This document shows, piece after piece, positions 37,471-45,696 of a stretch of DNA of 64,000 bases (position 1 is the stretch's first letter; every line of letters starts with the position of its first letter). The notes under the pieces were generated by a model. The model was not told the origin of the DNA. It worked only from the letters and a program-made list of their open reading frames with translations, and searched no databases. Source of the stretch: Catenuloplanes indicus (GTDB lineage Bacteria; Actinomycetota; Actinomycetes; Mycobacteriales; Micromonosporaceae); assembly GCF_030813715.1 (NCBI RefSeq), contig NZ_JAUSUZ010000001.1, positions 7,732,501 to 7,796,500 on the forward strand, read 5' to 3'. The position numbers and the translations under genes were made by a program.

Positions 37471-38798
37471 AACGTCAGCATGTGCAGGCGGAGCCGGCCG
37501 GCGCCCGCACCGGTCGACACCATCACCCAGCCCTCCCCGACGCCGGTCAGCCAGCCGCCCCGCCGGGCCAGTTGCCGCCCGGTCCGCGCGTCGTAGACCA
37601 GCACGTACGGCCGGTCGCCGGTCGCGCCCAGCACCGCCACCAGGTCGCCGTGCGCCACCGCCTCCCAGCTCGCGGACGTGGTCGCCAGCCCGGTGTCCGG
37701 CGCGCTCCACAGCCGCCGGCCGTCGGCCAGCGCGAGGAGCGCGATCGGCCCGGTCTCCGCGTTTGCCCGGACCAGCAGCGACTCGTCGTCGCCCGCGATC
37801 GGCACGCCCTGTTCCGGAGTGGTCCAGCGGGTCTCGCCGGTGGTTACGTCGACCAGCGTGGCCTGCCCGGAGCGGGTCACCGCGGCCACCTCGTTCCCCA
37901 CGCCGAACAGCTCGGAGCTGCCGGAGTAGATCCTCGGGAAGGAACGGGTGCACTCGCCGCCGGCCGTCCGCCCGCTGTGGATCGCGCCGTCCCAGGCGGC
38001 CGCGCCGGTGCGCGCGTGCACCGCGGTCACCGTCACCGTGCAGTCGCGGTCGCCACGCGGCGGGTCATGATCCGTGACGACCAGTGTGTCCCCGGCCGCG
38101 AACGTGTACCAGGCCCGCTGCTCCGCCCGGCCCGGCAGCACCGTCCCGGTCGTGGTGTCCAGCAGCGCGGCCCGGACCCCCGGCTCGGACACGCTGACCG
38201 GCAGGTACGCGGACGCGGGCGGTGCCAGCGGCCGGCGCGCGCCGATCACGTTCTCGTGCACGCTCACGTGCGTGGCGTCCATGGTCCAGAGCGTCGCGCC
38301 GTCCGCGACCCGGCGCTTGGTGAGCACGCAGTCCGCCGGCGTGTCCCGGCGGTCCGGGCAGGAGTCCAGGTAGAGCGCGTCCGCGCGGGCCACCATGCGC
38401 ACCGGACCGGCCGCGGACCACAGCGTGCGCCCGCTCGCCGGGTCGATCACGTCTACCGGCCCGTCCGTCCCGGCCTGCACCACCGCGACGCCACCGGCCA
38501 CGGTCAGCGCGGTGTCCTCGGCCGGGTACGGCAGCTGCCACACCCGCCCGCCGTCGCCGCGGCGCAGGCCGAGCAGCGAGGTGCCGTCCAGCACCACCGC
38601 GGTGTCGCCGAACACCCACGCGTCCCGTGAGCCGTTCGCGGTGTCCACCGTCCACGCGATCGTGCCGCCCTCGCCGTCCAGCCCGCCCGGGCCGGTGACC
38701 GGGTCACCCACCAGGCGCATCACCAGCGGCACCACGGCGATCGTGGCGCACGCACCGACGATCAGGATCAGCAGGGCCGCCAACCGGGCGCGGTTCAC
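37467..38798 (-). CDS. Membrane-anchored PQQ-type beta-propeller protein
   Basis: 443 residues from GTG 38798, with GGGGT 7 nt upstream; the frame extends to 38861 but that start lacks a ribosome site. One N-terminal membrane helix (LAALLILIVGACATIAVVPL), then repeated blade motifs of the form G..LWQL / GRTLWS / GETRWTT / GRRLWSAP with DxxTGxxLW spacing, as in BamB and quinoprotein-like propellers. Cys pairs (DSCPDRR, DCVLTK; RDCTVTV, GECTRS) suggest disulfides outside the cell. Likely an extracellular binding scaffold, not an enzyme. Ligand unknown. Confidence 0.82.
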   Translation of the reverse strand: MNRARLAALLILIVGACATIAVVPLVMRLVGDPVTGPGGLDGEGGTIAWTVDTANGSRDAWVFGDTAVVLDGTSLLGLRRGDGGRVWQLPYPAEDTALTVAGGVAVVQAGTDGPVDVIDPASGRTLWSAAGPVRMVARADALYLDSCPDRRDTPADCVLTKRRVADGATLWTMDATHVSVHENVIGARRPLAPPASAYLPVSVSEPGVRAALLDTTTGTVLPGRAEQRAWYTFAAGDTLVVTDHDPPRGDRDCTVTVTAVHARTGAAAWDGAIHSGRTAGGECTRSFPRIYSGSSELFGVGNEVAAVTRSGQATLVDVTTGETRWTTPEQGVPIAGDDESLLVRANAETGPIALLALADGRRLWSAPDTGLATTSASWEAVAHGDLVAVLGATGDRPYVLVYDARTGRQLARRGGWLTGVGEGWVMVSTGAGAGRLRLHMLTF

Positions 38799-38857
38799 CG
38801 GTACACCCCGTCTCAGGTCCGAAGGTAAGGAACGACCCGTCACGCTAGCGCCCGGCG

Positions 38858-39340
38858 TCAATCGTCGTCATCGCCGGGACCGTGCTGCGCCGGTACGCCG
38901 CCGGAGCAGCGGATCCGCAGCTCGGACTCGTCGCCGGCGCCTTCGAACTCGACCCTGACCTCGCGGGCCGGCCCACGCTCGACCCTCGCGATTGACCAGC
39001 CCTGCGCCGCCGACCAGGTGACCAGCTCCGCGCGGCCGTCCGCGGCGCACGCGGCCACGGCCGTGCCACCGGCCACCGCGAACGACCGGCGGTCATCCAG
39101 CGGCGCGGTCGGCTCCGGAGGCACGGCCGACGGGGACGGCGACGGGGACGGCGACGGGGACGGCGGCGCGGGCGGCGGCAGCGAGTCCAGCGCGGCCAGC
39201 ACCTCCCGCTCGGAGAGCACGCCGCCGGGCGTACCCGTGATGCTCTCGCCGATCAGGCGGATCGCGGCCAGGCCGATGAGCGTGGCGGCGACCGCGGCGG
39301 CCAGCCACCCGGCGACGGCGATCACGGTACGGCGACTCAT
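38858..39340 (-). CDS. Membrane-anchored protein with Ser-Pro stalk
   Basis: 160 residues from ATG 39340. One helix (TVIAVAGWLAAAVAATLIGL), a stalk of Ser-Pro repeats coded by alternating GACGGGGACGGC on the plus strand (39126-39165), then about 75 residues of a small domain (SFAVAGGTAVAACAADGRAE, VRVEFEGAGDESELRIRCSG) with two Cys, ending in DDDD. It precedes the beta-propeller gene by 59 bp on the same strand, so the two may be co-expressed. Divergent from the two-component genes. Function unknown. Confidence 0.75.
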   Translation of the reverse strand: MSRRTVIAVAGWLAAAVAATLIGLAAIRLIGESITGTPGGVLSEREVLAALDSLPPPAPPSPSPSPSPSPSAVPPEPTAPLDDRRSFAVAGGTAVAACAADGRAELVTWSAAQGWSIARVERGPAREVRVEFEGAGDESELRIRCSGGVPAQHGPGDDDD

Positions 39341-39442
39341 GCCCCGACTATGCCGCACGCCTCGCTAACGGCCGGACAGGCCAGGGATAAGGGACGGTCA
39401 AGGTGGCCGGGGCCGGTCCGGCCGGCGGCTACCCTGCCAGTC

Positions 39443-40123
39443 GTGGCCCGACTGCTCCTGATCGAGGACGACCTGACGATCCGCCTGCCGCTGGTCCGCG
39501 CGCTCACCGAGAGGGGGCACGCGGTCGCGGCGGCCGGCACCGCGATGGACGGCGTCCGCCTCGCCGTCGACGAACGCCCCGACCTGGTCGTGCTCGACCT
39601 CGGCCTGCCCGACCTGGACGGCCGGGAGATGCTCCGGATGCTGCGTGCGGTCAGCACGGTCCCGGTGATCGTCGCCACCGCGCGCGACGACGAGACCGAG
39701 ATCGTCCGGGTGCTGGACGCGGGCGCGGATGACTACCTGGTCAAGCCGTTCAGTGCGGCACAGCTGGACGCCCGGGTGCGCGCGGTGCTCCGGCGCGGCG
39801 CACCGGCCGGCGACGGCGACGCCGCGATCACGGTCGGCCAGCTGCGCATCGACCCACGTGCCCGCGAGGTCACGCTGGCCGGTGCGCCGGTCGAGCTGAC
39901 GCCGCGCGAGTTCGACCTGCTGTACCACCTGGCCGGGCGGGCCGGCGAGGTGGTCACCAAGCGCGAACTGCTCAGCGAGGTGTGGCGGATCCCGTACGGC
40001 GGCGCGGACAAGACCGTCGACGTGCACATCTCCTGGCTGCGCCGCAAGCTCGGCGAGAACGCGGCCGCGCCGCGATACCTGCACACGGTCCGCGGCGTCG
40101 GCGTGCGGCTGAGCGCGCCGTGA
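39443..40123 (+). CDS. OmpR/PhoB-family response regulator
   Basis: 226 residues from GTG 39443; TACCCT (39430-39435) lies 7 nt upstream and no ribosome site is seen, so probably leaderless. Receiver domain: LLLIEDDLTIRLPL (acidic pair), VVLDLGLPDLDG (phospho-Asp), VIVATARDDE (Thr), DDYLVKPF (Lys). Winged-helix effector: VELTPREFDLLYHLAGRAGE and ADKTVDVHISWLRRKLGE. Overlaps the kinase by GTGA. Targets may include the nearby surface-protein genes (inference). Confidence 0.94.
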   Translation: MARLLLIEDDLTIRLPLVRALTERGHAVAAAGTAMDGVRLAVDERPDLVVLDLGLPDLDGREMLRMLRAVSTVPVIVATARDDETEIVRVLDAGADDYLVKPFSAAQLDARVRAVLRRGAPAGDGDAAITVGQLRIDPRAREVTLAGAPVELTPREFDLLYHLAGRAGEVVTKRELLSEVWRIPYGGADKTVDVHISWLRRKLGENAAAPRYLHTVRGVGVRLSAP

Positions 40124-41406
40124 GGGGCCGGCTCGCGCTGCTGGTCGCCGCGACCACCGGCCTCACCATGATCGCTTTTCTGGTGCCGCTGGCACTGCTG
40201 CTCCGCGACGTCGCGGCCGACCGGGCCACCGTCACTGCGACCGCGGACGCGCAGGCCATCGTGTCCGTGGTCGGCGCCGCCGACGCAGCGACCGTGCGCC
40301 TGACCGTGGAGCGTCTCGCGCTCGCCTCCGGCCGCCCGGTGACCGTGTTCCTCGCGGACGGCACCGTACTCGGCGACCCGGTCGCGCCCACGCCCGCCAC
40401 CCGGCTCGGCGCGACCGGCCGCAGCCTCACGGCGGAGACCGCGGACGGCGGCCGGGAGATCGTCATTGCGGTCCAGGGCCGCGCCGAGGGTACGGCCGTG
40501 ATCCGCACCCTGGTCCCGGCCGCCGAGCTGACCCGCGGCGTACCCCGGTCCTGGCTGCTCCTCGCCGTGCTCGCGATCGTGCTCGTGTTGCTCGGGCTGG
40601 CCGTCGCGGACCGGCTGGCCCGCGCGCTGGTCCGGCCGATCGTCGCGCTCTCCCAGGTCTCGCACCGGCTGGCCGGCGCGGAACTGACCGCGCGCGCCGA
40701 ACCGGACGGTCCACCCGAGGTACGCGAGGTCGCCGGAGCGCTGAACCACCTGGCCGCCCGCATCCAGGAGCTGCTGCACGCCGAACGCGAACACGTCGCC
40801 GACCTGTCCCACCGGCTGCGCACGCCGCTGACCGCGCTTCGGCTCGAGGCCGAGTCGATGCGCGACCGCGACGAGGCCGCCCGGATCCAGGCGGCCGCGG
40901 ACGGCGTGGAGAGCGCGGTCACCGCCGTGATCCGCGCGGCGCGCGCCGCGACCGCGGCCGGTCCGGTCGCGCCGGGGGAGTGCGACGCCGCGGCCGTGGT
41001 GGCGGAACGCGTCGAGTTCTGGCGCGTGCTGGCCGAGGACACCGGCCGCGACGTGACCACCGAGATCGCGCCGGGCCCGCTGCCGGTCGCGCTGACCGCG
41101 GACGACCTGGCGGCCGCGGCCGACGCGCTGCTCGGCAACGTCTTCGCTCACACACCCGACGAAACCCCGTTCACGGTACGGCTGCGCCGCACGCCCGGCG
41201 GCGGTGCGGCACTCACCGTGGCGGACCGGGGTCCGGGCATCCCGGCCGGGCTGGTGCGCCGCGGGAAGAGCGGCGGCGGCTCGACCGGCCTCGGCCTGGA
41301 CATCGCCCGCCGCGCGGCCCAGGCGGCCGGCGGAAGCCTGGAACTCGGCACGGCCGAACCCGGCGGCGCCGCGATCACGCTGCATCTCGGCGTGCCAGGA
41401 GCCTAA
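40120..41406 (+). CDS. Sensor histidine kinase
   Basis: 428 residues from GTG 40120. Helix 1 (LALLVAATTGLTMIAFLVPL), a short external domain of about 110 residues, helix 2 (SWLLLAVLAIVLVLLGLAVA), HAMP, then HisKA with HVADLSHRLRTPLTALRLEA (phospho-His) and a HATPase_c domain. N-box-like ADALLGNVFAHTP has the Asn; G1 is VADRGPGIP and G2 GGGSTGLGLDIAR. Partner of the preceding regulator. The ligand cannot be read from the sequence. Confidence 0.94.
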   Translation: MRGRLALLVAATTGLTMIAFLVPLALLLRDVAADRATVTATADAQAIVSVVGAADAATVRLTVERLALASGRPVTVFLADGTVLGDPVAPTPATRLGATGRSLTAETADGGREIVIAVQGRAEGTAVIRTLVPAAELTRGVPRSWLLLAVLAIVLVLLGLAVADRLARALVRPIVALSQVSHRLAGAELTARAEPDGPPEVREVAGALNHLAARIQELLHAEREHVADLSHRLRTPLTALRLEAESMRDRDEAARIQAAADGVESAVTAVIRAARAATAAGPVAPGECDAAAVVAERVEFWRVLAEDTGRDVTTEIAPGPLPVALTADDLAAAADALLGNVFAHTPDETPFTVRLRRTPGGGAALTVADRGPGIPAGLVRRGKSGGGSTGLGLDIARRAAQAAGGSLELGTAEPGGAAITLHLGVPGA

Positions 41407-41817
41407 ACGGCCCGGCCCGGCCCGGCGCCGCAGGTGCGCCGTGCCTCGGCCCGCCGAGCGGGCTGAACGGCGCTCTCCTGGCGATACCGGTCCGCTGGCG
41501 TTCACGGGTGGCCGGTTCGGCCTCGACGCTGGCGACTTGCGACGGCGTCAGCCCGGGGAAAGCGCAGAACGTCGCTACGGGTTTCGCGGCTAGCCGCCTT
41601 TATGATGAGATTTCGGGCGCGGAGTGCGCGATCATGAACCCTGCCGGTGCGGCCACCGGCCCGCTGGCCGCACCGGTGATTGCCGAAATGGGTTCGACCG
41701 GCGGCTGTGCTGGCAAGCGAACCACCGGCCCGCTGGCGCGGACCGGTGGTCGGCTCGGGCGGAGTCCACCGTGCCCCGGGCCGTTGGATCGGCTGGGGGA
41801 TGCCCGAGGCGCCGGGA
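41407..41817. other. 411-bp convergent gap with two related hairpins
   Basis: No gene is supported. CCGGTGCGGCC (41644-41654) pairs with GGCCGCACCGG (41666-41676), and ACCACCGG (41721-41728) pairs with CCGGTGGT (41743-41750). The loops share CCGGCCCGCTGG, so the second hairpin looks like a copy of the first. They probably terminate the kinase gene and the convergent PepSY gene. Confidence 0.6.
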
Positions 41818-42420
41818 TCAGTCGTCGTCGCGGTCGTCGCCACCGCGGCGGCCGCTGCGGTCGTCGTCATCGCCGCCGTGCCGGCCCTTGCCGTCATCGC
41901 TGCTGCCGTCGCTGCGGTCGCCGCCGTGACCGCCGCGGTCGTCGAGTTCGTCGTCGATCACGCGGCCGGTGGCCTTCTCGATATTGATCTCGCGACGCCC
42001 GTGGTCCGTGGTGAACTCGACCTTCCAGGTCGGGACGTCGTTCACGTCGTCGCTCTCCACCTCGCGTACGGTGCCGGAACCCAGGTGGGCCCGCGCGATC
42101 GCCACCGCCTGCTCCCGGCTCACCGGGCCGCCGGCGACCGGGGGCGTCGCCGGTGCGGTGGACACGGACGACGACGGCGACCCGGACGGATCGCCGGACG
42201 ACGGGGCCGGCCCGGGCGTGCCCGGCTCGCCGGACGACGGGTCCACGGGCGGCGTGGCGGAGTCGTCGGAGGACGGTGCCGGGGACGGCGTGGCCGCCGT
42301 GCCCAGGCCGCTCGTGGCGCTGCCGGAGCCGTCGCTCAGGCCGGCGGCCACCGCGGTGCCGCCGAAGCCCAGCACCAGCGCGGCTCCGGCCGCCGCGGCC
42401 AGCATGGTCGTGCGCTTCAT
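41818..42420 (-). CDS. Secreted PepSY-domain protein
   Basis: 200 residues from ATG 42420. A signal peptide (MKRTTMLAAAAGAALVLGFG ... AVAA) is followed by a Ser/Pro/Asp linker (residues 28-95), one PepSY domain (SREQAVAIARAHLGSGTVRE, then PTWKVEFTTDHGRREINIEK, ending VIDDELDD), and a tail rich in Gly, Asp, His and Arg (GGHGGDRSDGSSDDGKGRHG). PepSY modules inhibit proteases or sense envelope state. The His/Asp tail could bind metal. Downstream of, and convergent with, the two-component system. Confidence 0.85.
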   Translation of the reverse strand: MKRTTMLAAAAGAALVLGFGGTAVAAGLSDGSGSATSGLGTAATPSPAPSSDDSATPPVDPSSGEPGTPGPAPSSGDPSGSPSSSVSTAPATPPVAGGPVSREQAVAIARAHLGSGTVREVESDDVNDVPTWKVEFTTDHGRREINIEKATGRVIDDELDDRGGHGGDRSDGSSDDGKGRHGGDDDDRSGRRGGDDRDDD

Positions 42421-42520
42421 GGTCGTACCTCCGTTGGTCGATCGATCGTCGGTTGTCGACGACCACCGAAGGTTCGTCCGCGACCGGATAGCGGCGCGCT
42501 GTGCGACGGCTAAGGCGAGG

Positions 42521-43012
42521 TTAAGACATCAGCGCCGCCACCAGCACCGATGCGACCGACAGCGTGGTCGCGGCGGTGCGCAGCGCGTGCCACCGGGCCC
42601 ACGGCACCTCGAACCACCGGCGTACCGAGCTGGCCTCCGCGTCGGTCGCGGAGTGCAGGTCGACCGCGTCCAGCCGGTTGTTCAGCGGGATGTTCGCGCC
42701 GACGGTGACGCCGAAGCCGCCCACGACGTACAGCGCGCAGGCCGCGAGCAGCAGCCCGCCCTCGGCGGACCAGCCGTCCTGCAGGCGGAGGATCAGCGCC
42801 AGCGGCAGCAGCACCAGTGGGCCGAGGAACGCGGCCAGGAACACCGGGTTCACGATCGCCACGTTGATCGACTGCATGGCGCGCAGGTATCCGATGTCGC
42901 CGAGGCGGCCGAGGCCCCGGTTCGTGACGAACGAGAACGAGAAGAACAGGCCGGCGATGAGCGCGGTCAGCGTGCCGGCCAGCACCAGCGTCGCGTCGGC
43001 GAGAAGATCCAT
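42521..43012 (-). CDS. DUF1772 (anthrone oxygenase-like) membrane protein
   Basis: 163 residues from ATG 43012. Four membrane helices (ATLVLAGTLTALIAGLFFSF; VFLAAFLGPLVLLPLALILR; LLLAACALYVVGGFGVTVG; a C-terminal one) with the family motif GANIPLNNRLDAVD and FEVPWARWHALRT. A TACCGT box 7 nt before the ATG suggests a leaderless transcript. Divergent from the LysR gene, which probably controls it. The enzymatic role of bacterial DUF1772 proteins is not settled. Confidence 0.85.
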   Translation of the reverse strand: MDLLADATLVLAGTLTALIAGLFFSFSFVTNRGLGRLGDIGYLRAMQSINVAIVNPVFLAAFLGPLVLLPLALILRLQDGWSAEGGLLLAACALYVVGGFGVTVGANIPLNNRLDAVDLHSATDAEASSVRRWFEVPWARWHALRTAATTLSVASVLVAALMS

Positions 43013-43140
43013 GACGGCGACGGTACGCGGCGCGGCCAGGTCCGGCGTACCCGCGAAGGTGTGTGATTACCGGCCGAACGTGCCATCCGGATCGATCGAC
43101 AACCTTGTCTCCGTCCGGACGCCGGTAGCAGAATCGGCGG

Positions 43141-44049
43141 ATGGGCGACCGCCGTGAGCCGAGCATCCACCAGCTGCGCCTGCTCCTCGGCCTCGCCGCC
43201 CACCTCCACTTCGGACGCGCGGCCGAGGCGCTGCGGATCAGTCAGTCCGCGCTCAGCATGCAGATCCGCGCGCTGGAGGACCGGCTCGGCGTGCGGCTGG
43301 TCGAGCGCACCAGCCGGACCGCGGAGCTGACCACGGCCGGGCGCGCGCTGCTGCCCGTGATCGAGGAGACCGTCGCGGCCGTCGACCGGTTGCTCGAGGC
43401 GGCCGCCGCGCGCAGCGCCGACCTGGACCGCGAGCTGGTCGTCGGCGCGGTCGACACCGAGGCCGCGATGCCGCACACCGCCGCGATCCTGCGCCGGGTG
43501 CAGACCGGCGACCCGTCGATCCGGGTGAGCGTGCGCAGCATCGGGTTCGTCGACCAGATCCGCGCGCTGACCAGCGGCAAGGTGGACGTGGCGTTCCTCC
43601 GGCCGCCGCTGCCGCCGGGCATCGAGTCGCTCCAACTGGCCACCGAGCCGCGCGTCGCCTGCCTGCCGGTGAACGATCCGCTGGCCCGCGCCGGCCGCCC
43701 GGTGCCGCTGGCCCGGCTGGCCCGGCACCCCGTCCTGGACGTGCCGGCCGGCGTACCGCGGGACTGGTGGTCGTTCTGGGCCGCCGACCCGCGGCCGGAC
43801 GGGACGCCGGTCACCTACGGCCCGGTCGTCGGCGACCTGGAGACGCTGCTCCGGGCGGTCGCGGACGGGCGCGGTATCGCGTTCCTGCCGGCGGCCGCGC
43901 GCACCACGTTCGCCCGGCCCGGCGTGGCCTACGTGGACGTCACCGGCCTGCCACCGTCCACCTCCGCGCTGGCCTGGCTCGCGGAGAACTCGTCCGCCCC
44001 GGCGATCGCGGCGATCCGGGCGGCCGCCGGGAGCCTGCTGAAGGCGTGA
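43141..44049 (+). CDS. LysR-family transcriptional regulator
   Basis: 302 residues from ATG 43141. N-terminal HTH: SIHQLRLLLGLAAHLHFGRA, AEALRISQSALSMQIRALED, RLGVRLVERTSRTAELTTAG. The effector half has the periplasmic-binding fold (ELVVGAVDTEAAMPHTAAIL; GKVDVAFLRPPLPPG). Divergent from the DUF1772 gene across 128 bp. The inducer is unknown. Confidence 0.92.
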   Translation: MGDRREPSIHQLRLLLGLAAHLHFGRAAEALRISQSALSMQIRALEDRLGVRLVERTSRTAELTTAGRALLPVIEETVAAVDRLLEAAAARSADLDRELVVGAVDTEAAMPHTAAILRRVQTGDPSIRVSVRSIGFVDQIRALTSGKVDVAFLRPPLPPGIESLQLATEPRVACLPVNDPLARAGRPVPLARLARHPVLDVPAGVPRDWWSFWAADPRPDGTPVTYGPVVGDLETLLRAVADGRGIAFLPAAARTTFARPGVAYVDVTGLPPSTSALAWLAENSSAPAIAAIRAAAGSLLKA

Positions 44050-44053
44050 CACC

Positions 44054-44085
44054 GTGCCCGCCACCGCGTCGGCGGTGGCGGGCAC
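44054..44085. terminator. Bidirectional terminator hairpin
   Basis: GTGCCCGCCACCGC (44054-44067) and GCGGTGGCGGGCAC (44072-44085) form a perfect 14-bp stem, GTCG loop, between the LysR gene and the convergent sigma-linked membrane gene. Confidence 0.88.
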
Positions 44086-44092
44086 GCCCCCG

Positions 44093-45199
44093 TCAGAACC
44101 AGCCGGCCGTGTCGTCCAGCCGGTCCGCGAACTCCAGCCCGGCGATCACCTGCAGCGCCTGGGCCTGCGTGACCGGAGTGCCGGCGTCGGCGCGTTCGCC
44201 GCCGTCGCTGGTCGCGGTGACGAGCACGTCGTTGTGCTTCAGGTCGACGCTCCAGAGATCGCCCGCCGAGACCGCGTTGACCTGGTACGGGCCGGCCGTC
44301 TGCAGCCGCGGACCGTCGCCGGCGGTCCTGGTGCCGGTGGCGTCGAGCCCCAGCCGGCGCTGCCCGTCGCCGACGACCAGCCGCCCGTACGCGAACAGGC
44401 CGACCTCGCTGTCCGCACGGAGCGTCACGCCGGTCTCCCGCAGCTGCAGCCCGGCGGGCAGGCCGGCCGCCCCGAACGGCAGCACGATCCGCCGGCTCTG
44501 GTCGAAACGCACGCGCGTGAGCAGGGAGAGATCGGCCGGCCGGGAGCCGGCCGACACCGACGCGCGTGCCCACAGCCCGTCCGCGGGCTGCCAGGTGATC
44601 ACGTTGAGGGCCGCCTCGGGGACGACGCTCATCTTCGCCGGCCGGTCACCCACGGTGGTGGGTGACGGATCAGGCAGCGGTACGTCCGGCAGCCCGGCGA
44701 CGTCCAGCGGCGGCAGATCCTCCTCGGCACGGGCGACGTCGATCGTGATGTTCCCGTCCGGACGGAGGGCGGTGGCACTCTCGGCGCCCGGCCGGGACCG
44801 CCAGCCGGCCTCGTAGGCGTCGCCGGCCAGCGCGTCGATGGAGAAGTGCACGGTCAGGGGATCGGTACCGACCAGGTCCGGTCGCGCCGCCGCACCGGGC
44901 TGCCCGGCGTCCGGCATCCGGGCCAGGTCGCCGGTGAGCGGACCGGGCGCCTGCGACGGGCCGGTGGACGAGGCGGGCGGCACCGGCGGCTGCCGGTCGG
45001 GCAGCACCGTGGCCGCCGCCGCGCCGACCGCGACCACGGCCACCGCCGCGAGCGTCGCGGTGGCGATCCGCCGCCGGGTCCGCAGCCGCCGTCCCCGTAC
45101 CAGCGCGGCGGCCAGCAGCAGCCCGGCCTCGACCGGCGGTCCGGCGTCCGCGCGGGCCCGGAGGCTGTCGGTCAGTAGCGTGTCACGATCGGCGGACAT
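44093..45199 (-). CDS. Membrane protein co-encoded with a SigE-family sigma factor
   Basis: 368 residues from ATG 45199, overlapping the sigma gene by 17 nt. A cytosolic N-terminus of about 43 residues (TLLTDSLRARADAGPPVEAG) precedes one helix (IATATLAAVAVVAVGAAAAT) and an external domain of about 300 residues without recognised motifs. The layout and co-translation fit a regulator of the sigma factor, but no ZAS anti-sigma zinc motif (HxxxCxxC) is visible. Could also be a client of the sigma factor. Confidence 0.75.
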   Translation of the reverse strand: MSADRDTLLTDSLRARADAGPPVEAGLLLAAALVRGRRLRTRRRIATATLAAVAVVAVGAAAATVLPDRQPPVPPASSTGPSQAPGPLTGDLARMPDAGQPGAAARPDLVGTDPLTVHFSIDALAGDAYEAGWRSRPGAESATALRPDGNITIDVARAEEDLPPLDVAGLPDVPLPDPSPTTVGDRPAKMSVVPEAALNVITWQPADGLWARASVSAGSRPADLSLLTRVRFDQSRRIVLPFGAAGLPAGLQLRETGVTLRADSEVGLFAYGRLVVGDGQRRLGLDATGTRTAGDGPRLQTAGPYQVNAVSAGDLWSVDLKHNDVLVTATSDGGERADAGTPVTQAQALQVIAGLEFADRLDDTAGWF

Positions 45200-45680
45200 C
45201 GGCGGTCTCCCCTCGGCCGGTCAGGGCCTGCAACCTGTCCAGGGCGCGTTTTGCCTGGGTACGGACGGTGCCCTGGCTGCACTGCAACAGCTCCGCGATG
45301 GTCGCGTCGTCGTAGTCCTCGTAGTACCGCAGCACGATCACGGTCCGCTGCCGCGGTGACAGCCGGGTGACCAGCCGCCACATCGCGTCCCGCTCGTCGG
45401 TCTCGGCCGCGGGGTCCCGCACGGTCGCGGTCTCCCGCACCGTGTCCACGCTGACCTCGCGGTTCATCAGCCGGCGTCGCCACGAGTGGTGCGCGTTGAC
45501 CAGCATCCGCCGCACGTAGAGGTCCGGCCGGTCCACCGCGCCCACCCGCCGCCACCGCACGTAGGCGCTGGCCAGCACGTCCTGCACCAGATCCTCGGCC
45601 CGGTGCTCGTCGCCCGTCAGCAGCCGCGCGAACCGCACCAGGGCCGGGCCCCGCGCCAGCACGTACTCATCGAACGTCAC
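45183..45680 (-). CDS. SigE-family ECF RNA polymerase sigma factor
   Basis: 165 residues from GTG 45680. Region 2: ARLLTGDEHRAEDLVQDVLA and AYVRWRRVGAVDRPDLYVRR. Region 4: LVTRLSPRQRTVIVLRYYED and DDATIAELLQCSQGTVRTQA. Family typical of actinomycetes (SigE-type, about 165-180 residues). It lies 16 nt after the MalY-like gene on the same strand and overlaps the membrane gene, so it may be read with the DinB-malY genes. Confidence 0.92.
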   Translation of the reverse strand: MTFDEYVLARGPALVRFARLLTGDEHRAEDLVQDVLASAYVRWRRVGAVDRPDLYVRRMLVNAHHSWRRRLMNREVSVDTVRETATVRDPAAETDERDAMWRLVTRLSPRQRTVIVLRYYEDYDDATIAELLQCSQGTVRTQAKRALDRLQALTGRGETADVRRS

Positions 45681-45696
45681 GACACATGAAACGCGC

